Shown here: one piece after another, positions 8,650-12,382 of the stretch
Layout: every line of letters starts with the position of its first letter
Numbering within the stretch: the first letter of the stretch is position 1
Origin: Anaerolineales bacterium
GTDB taxonomy: Bacteria; Chloroflexota; Anaerolineae; 4572-78; J111
Assembly: GCA_012032575.1 (NCBI GenBank)
Contig: JAAUSP010000188.1
Coordinates: 1 to 12,382 of the forward strand
Reading direction: 5' to 3'
DNA length: 12,382 nt
Notes under the pieces: generated by a model
Databases searched by the model: none
Told to the model about the DNA's origin: nothing
The model's input: the letters and a program-made list of their open reading frames with translations, nothing else
Translations under genes and position numbers: made by a program

Positions 8650-9164
8650 CCCAGGGCATTGCTCATCGAAGCAAGCCGCGTTGCCACGCTGCCATCAATT
8701 ACCTTGTCGCCCACCTGAACAATAGCCCCGCCGAGAATGGCCGGGTCAACATTAAAGTCAAATTCCAGGCTGTCCCCATACTGAGCCGCCAATTTCTGGC
8801 GGAAATCATCTTTCTCTTTGTCAGACAGGGCCAGAGCGGTTGTCACTTTGGCTGTTTGCACCAACGGCCCGCCGCGAACCATGCGGGTCAGCTCGCCCAT
8901 CACGCCACCCAGCAGCCCGATGTCGCCATCGCGGAGCAAGGTGTACAAAAAGTTGCGTACCTGCTGGCTGCTGTCACCGGGGATAAGTTTGTCCAGAGCT
9001 TGCTGCCGCTCGCTAAAGGAGCGATCTTTATCCTGCAAACTGGCCGCCAGGGTTGAATTGTTAGCCAGCTCATTCTCTACGGCTTTGAGCGGAGTTAGCC
9101 ATGAATCAAGGGCCAGGCTGAAAACAGCCGTCGCGTATTTGCGCGAAAGCTCTTGGGTGTTCAC
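8637..9164 (-). CDS. atpH: F1 ATP synthase delta subunit (stator)
   Basis: Complete, 175 residues, typical. Delta sits on top of the F1 head and ties the alpha N-terminus to the b dimer. The N-terminal helical bundle starts ELSRKYATAVFSLALD, as is usual for the family. The C-terminal part has the family pattern VTTALALSDKEKDDFRQKLA followed by a beta strand, DPAILGGAIVQVGDKVIDGSVATRL. The start is GTG at 9164, overlapping the atpF stop by four bases (GTGA), so the two genes are probably translationally coupled, in line with b and delta being partners in the stator. The last two codons and the stop lie within a heptad repeat array, which suggests that the repeat shaped the C-terminus GVKS. Confidence 0.93.
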   Translation of the reverse strand: MNTQELSRKYATAVFSLALDSWLTPLKAVENELANNSTLAASLQDKDRSFSERQQALDKLIPGDSSQQVRNFLYTLLRDGDIGLLGGVMGELTRMVRGGPLVQTAKVTTALALSDKEKDDFRQKLAAQYGDSLEFDFNVDPAILGGAIVQVGDKVIDGSVATRLASMSNALGVKS

Positions 9165-9655
9165 TTGGCATCTCCCATACTCGCCAGAAACTGATCAACC
9201 AGGCGGCGCTGGGCAGTTTCGTCAATGGCTCCGCCGACGACTTTGCGGGTAATCTGCATGGCCAGCGAAGCCGCTTCTTTTTGCAGGTCAGCCGAAACTT
9301 GCTGCTTTTCCTGTTCGGCTTCGGCTCTGGCCCGTGCCTTGATTTCGTCGGCTTCCTTTTGCGCGGCAGAGATAATATCCTGACGCATTTTTTCGGTCGC
9401 CTCGGCAGCTTTTTTGGCCTCTACCTGAGAGGCTTCGCGGGCTCGGGCCAGCTCTTTTTCAAAATCGGCCCGCTGCAAGGCCGCTTCCTGAGCCGCCCGG
9501 TCGGCGGCTGACAGCCCATCGGCAATGCGCTGCTGGCGCTGAGCCAGCATCTGTGTGACCGGCTTGTACAGAAACATCTGCAACAGCACGACCAGCACAA
9601 CAAAGTTTACAATGTAAGCAATGATCCCAAAGGGGGAAATTCCTAGTGCTTCCAC
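9161..9655 (-). CDS. atpF: Fo ATP synthase b subunit (peripheral stalk)
   Basis: Complete, 164 residues, typical of b. A single N-terminal membrane helix (about residues 9-29, IIAYIVNFVVLVVLLQMFLY) is followed by KPVTQMLAQRQQRIADGLSA and a long charged helix rich in alanine, glutamate, lysine and arginine (to about residue 140) that forms the right-handed coiled-coil stator. The end, ASLAMQITRKVVGGAID, is the delta-binding region. The start is GTG at 9655, nine bases after AAAGGAGG. An ATG inside that leader (9664) is in another frame and stops at once. Only one b gene is present, so the stalk is a homodimer, unlike the b/b' pair of phototrophs. Confidence 0.93.
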   Translation of the reverse strand: MEALGISPFGIIAYIVNFVVLVVLLQMFLYKPVTQMLAQRQQRIADGLSAADRAAQEAALQRADFEKELARAREASQVEAKKAAEATEKMRQDIISAAQKEADEIKARARAEAEQEKQQVSADLQKEAASLAMQITRKVVGGAIDETAQRRLVDQFLASMGDAK

Positions 9656-9679
9656 ACGTCCATACCTCCTTTCGCGATA

Positions 9680-10081
<402 letters not shown>

Positions 10082-10086
10082 ATTTT

Positions 10087-11090
10087 TTAATGCTCGCTGT
10101 GCTCCCCACTGTGCGAGTGAGTTGCCATCGAGAAAAAAACCAACGACAGAATAAAGAAGACAAACGCCTGAATAAAGCCAACAAATATTTCCAGGCCAAA
10201 GAAAATGTTGACCAGCAGCAGCGACACCAGCGATGACATGATGATGAGAATGACTTCGCCGGCAAAGATATTGCCAAACAACCGGAAGGCAAACGAGAGG
10301 ATTTTGGCAATCTCGCTGATTAACTCGATCAGCCCCATAAAGAAGTCAATCAAGCCCAGCCCGAACCCTTTTTGGCAAAAGAGCCAAACTGGAAGAACTT
10401 GCCAAAGTAACCCAGGCCCAATTCCCACACCCCAAACACCTGGGTCAAAAAGACCGAGATCAGCGCCAGGGCAAAAGTCAGGTTCAGATCGCTACTGGGG
10501 GCGCGGAAGAGAGGCACAATCAGGGCTTGTTTACCCCCGGCATGGGCGGCGTCTTCACCATGAGCTTCCTCGCCTTCGGCGTGTGCCTCTTCATCTTCGG
10601 CTGCGCTTTCTTCGCCGTGATGCAGCGGGGTCAAGGTATCAGCGCTGCCCCTGATGAACATCACATTTTCAACCGGCATGCCACCGTGATCGGTAGAGTG
10701 GACAATCCCAAAACTACCCAACAAGGGGGTCAACAGGCCAAACCAGTTAGCGAAGAGTAGATAGATAAAGATGGTAGCCAAAATGGGGAAAAAGGTAGAC
10801 GCCCACTTGCGCGGGGCAATATCGTTAACAAAATTGCTAAGGGCTTCAATAACAATCTCAACCAGGTTTTGCAAACCACCAGGTCTTTCCTTGAGATTGC
10901 TCCCAACAATAAACGCCACAATCAGGATGATGGCTGACAGAATAAACGAAGTCAGCATGGCGTTGGTAACGGGGCCTAAACCAATGGGTTCAGCCGCTAC
11001 CTCAATTGCCGCACGCGGCACTGGAAGAATAATATTACCAGCAATAACAACAACCAACGCAATTACAACATAGATAATGACTTTCGACAT
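10087..11090 (-). CDS. atpB: Fo ATP synthase a subunit (frame broken by one single-base loss)
   Basis: The a subunit forms the ion half-channels next to the c ring. The first frame runs through residue 241 (FGKFFQFGSFAKK). One base is then missing at about 10364-10368, and the next frame continues GFGLGLIDFF, the essential arginine in FAFRLFGNIFAGE (Arg270 after correction) and FIQAFVFFILSLVFF. Corrected length is 334 residues. An N-terminal membrane helix (about 4-22) precedes the usual LTSFILSAIILIVAFIVG helix. Between PLHHGE and KQALIVPLF lies a loop (157-184) with eleven acidic residues and five histidines, absent from most a subunits. I chose ATG 11090 because GAGG lies ten bases upstream; an ATG nine codons earlier (11117) has no good site. 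The break is probably a sequence error, though C AAA AAG at the spot resembles a -1 slip site. Confidence 0.92.
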
Positions 11091-11119
11091 ACGCTTCAAT
11101 CCTCTGTATCCAGGCATTT

Positions 11120-11168
11120 AGCTCAGCAGTCAGCCCCGGCTGCTCAGAAAGTCCTAACCGCTGTCAGC
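11120..11168. repeat. heptad array H: degenerate 7-base units between atpZ and atpB
   Basis: Units: AGCTCAG, CAGTCAG, CCCCGGC, TGCTCAG, AAAGTCC, TAACCGC, TGTCAGC. The CAG-ending units stay in phase, but this array is more worn than the others and is the least certain. AGC and GCT words on both halves let parts fold back, e.g. CAGCC/GGCTG around 11131-11143. Confidence 0.5.
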
Positions 11169-11188
11169 TTAAAATTATCTATTTTTAA

Positions 11189-11389
11189 TTACTTGTGTGG
11201 TTCTTTTACCGTGCGGTAAATGATGTATGTGGCAATTACCAAACCCAAAAACATTAAAAACAACATCAGCCAGGGCGTGGTCCCAAGTTTTCGATCCAAC
11301 CAGATACCGCCAAAAACTGAGCAAACTAAAACACTACTAATTTGAAGGGCCAGATGATACCCTTCGATAGCGCTCAAATATTTCTTCAC
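11189..11389 (-). CDS. atpZ: AtpZ/AtpI-type ATP synthase accessory membrane protein
   Basis: A complete 66-residue protein with two membrane helices (about residues 12-30 and 38-58) joined by the short family motif GIWLDRKLGTTPW, which defines the AtpZ (ATPase gene 1) family; it is shorter than classical AtpI of enterobacteria. Such proteins lead many atp operons and are thought to help assemble the c ring or carry magnesium/calcium; neither role is certain. The start is GTG at 11389, giving MKKYLSAIEGYHLALQ; no upstream in-frame ATG or strong ribosome binding site was seen, so the start is less sure than the identity. It is the first gene after the operon promoter, with a leader of about 46 bases. 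Confidence 0.8.
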   Translation of the reverse strand: MKKYLSAIEGYHLALQISSVLVCSVFGGIWLDRKLGTTPWLMLFLMFLGLVIATYIIYRTVKEPHK

Positions 11390-11441
11390 TAAGATTGGAT
11401 CGGTGAGATTTTACAGATCGGTACCCCCACAAAGCGGGGCG

Positions 11442-11470
11442 ATTATACCATACCCTGGTTGTGCCGTCAA
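11442..11470 (-). promoter_or_regulatory. strong promoter of the atp operon
   Basis: On the minus strand TTGACG (11465-11470, five of six) is followed by exactly 17 bases and a perfect TATAAT (11442-11447), preceded by TGG, an extended -10. It lies about 53 bases upstream of the first start codon. The leader holds a small CCCC/GGGG hairpin (about 11424-11439). The rest of the 216-base spacer (11471-11605) shows only a TTTCACAAG word at 11545-11553. Confidence 0.82.
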
Positions 11471-11605
11471 ATAACTTGTGTATTATTTCTCAAGCCAGCC
11501 CAGCCACTCCCACTAACACATAAGGCTTGCTGACTTGATGCTATTTTCACAAGTGGGCCGGATATTACACTACTTCATTATTTTTGTCGAATCATTAGGG
11601 GGAAA

Positions 11606-12382
11606 TTAGGGGTTTTCAGGTTGAGCCAAAGTACGCCCGGCGCTGACTTCGCGGGTGGAGAGACCCTCGACCATAAAAAAGAAGATGCCGGGGATAACTT
11701 CGGGGGCAAATTGGGTGAAATGAATGAGGATTCCCGCTGCGGCTACACTCTCCGGAAAATTGGCCGCAACCGGCAGCCCGGCATAGGTTAAATCCAGGGT
11801 TAATTTGATCGCTGCCTGAACCAGCCCTACCCCGCCGGGCGCAGCCGGTACGGTTAATCCCAGGGCCATAGCCGGTAACATTAACAGCGGCGCTTGCCAG
11901 GGCACCGGCGAGCCAAAATCAAAGGCTAACAGGGCAAACCAAAACGAAACCGGAATAACAGCCCAGGTTAAAATATTCCAGAATGTGACCATGGCCAGTT
12001 GGGCCGGGTTTTTAAGCACAGCCAACCCGCTGCTAAAACCATCCAGCACACCCAGCACTTTTTGGGCCAGACCAAACGGCAAAAATTTATTAATCAAGGC
12101 ATCGGCCCAGTGGCGTTTGGCCATGAAAATAATGAGTCCGGCCATCACCCCGATATAAAAAATGGCCCCCAAAATACCAATCAGTTGCAACCGTTCGTTG
12201 TGAATGCCCAAAACGATTACGGCTAACAAAACAAGTAGCACCGTCAAACCGTCGAAGATACGTTCGACCACCAATGTGGCAAATACGCCCGTTTTGGACA
12301 AACCGGTGGAGCGTCCTAGCACATAGGCCCTTAAAAATTCACCGGCACGCGCTGGCAGCACTGTGTTCCCGGCGATACCAAT
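11606..12382 (-). CDS. flippase-like / lysylphosphatidylglycerol synthase transmembrane family protein (partial, N-terminus outside window)
   Basis: The last 258 residues of a polytopic membrane protein; the frame is open to the right edge, so the true start is outside. Near the visible start is NTVLPARAGEFLRAYVLGR, followed by VVERIFDGLTVLLVLL, both typical of the UPF0104 family (the membrane domain shared with lysylphosphatidylglycerol synthase and AglD-like proteins). About six hydrophobic helices follow, with LGLTVPAAPGGVGLVQAA in the second half, the other conserved stretch of this family, and a short polar tail. The family is linked to lipid or polyprenyl-linked sugar movement, but most members have no proven activity. 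It ends about 135 bases upstream of the atp promoter with no clear terminator. Confidence 0.8.
   Translation of the reverse strand: MGIAGNTVLPARAGEFLRAYVLGRSTGLSKTGVFATLVVERIFDGLTVLLVLLAVIVLGIHNERLQLIGILGAIFYIGVMAGLIIFMAKRHWADALINKFLPFGLAQKVLGVLDGFSSGLAVLKNPAQLAMVTFWNILTWAVIPVSFWFALLAFDFGSPVPWQAPLLMLPAMALGLTVPAAPGGVGLVQAAIKLTLDLTYAGLPVAANFPESVAAAGILIHFTQFAPEVIPGIFFFMVEGLSTREVSAGRTLAQPENP

Noticed and set aside
10087..10428. A separate small membrane protein gene of 113 codons
   Set aside because: Its first 20 codons overlap atpB out of frame and the rest is the conserved C-terminus of the a subunit; it is the second half of one broken gene.

Overview
The window holds a complete F1Fo ATP synthase operon on the minus strand, flanked by ordinary chromosomal genes. 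The operon order (small AtpZ-type assembly protein, then a, c, b, delta, alpha, gamma, beta, epsilon), a Rex redox repressor, an MreB actin homologue and the style of the proteins suggest a member of the Chloroflexota (Anaerolineae/Caldilineae-like). This assignment is inference from protein character; no rRNA or marker search was possible. No mobile element, CRISPR array, tRNA or rRNA was seen.

Layout. Positions 1-741 (-): the N-terminal half of an SsnA-type amidohydrolase, running off the left edge, with its own promoter. 942-1643 (+): a family 2 glycosyltransferase. 1877-2497 (+): rex, followed by an intrinsic terminator. 2711-3724 (-): mreB with its own promoter. 3821-3856 (-): intrinsic terminator closing the ATP synthase operon. 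3892-11389 (-): atpC, atpD, atpG, atpA, atpH, atpF, atpE, atpB and atpZ in map order, transcribed right to left from a near-consensus promoter at 11442-11470. 11606-12382 (-): the C-terminal part of a flippase-like membrane protein running off the right edge.

The ATP synthase genes supply every subunit of the rotary enzyme: a and c form the ion channel, b2 and delta the stator, alpha3beta3 the catalytic head, gamma and epsilon the shaft. The c subunit lacks the glutamine and serine of the sodium-binding site, so it is probably proton-coupled. atpA is broken by three single-base losses and atpB by one, all in or next to short homopolymers. Restoring them gives proteins of normal length and sequence (507 and 334 residues), so these look like sequence errors, although the atpB site happens to resemble a -1 frameshift heptamer.

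The most unusual signal is between the genes. Eight non-coding stretches, six of them inside the atp operon, hold degenerate arrays with a strict 7-base period. Each has a different heptamer family, and most switch in phase from one motif to roughly its complement, so that they fold back on themselves. Within the operon they generally fill the space between one gene's stop codon and the next gene's ribosome binding site. The atpA-atpG spacer additionally holds a long branched inverted-repeat element that starts at the atpA stop codon, next to a perfect 16-bp hairpin.
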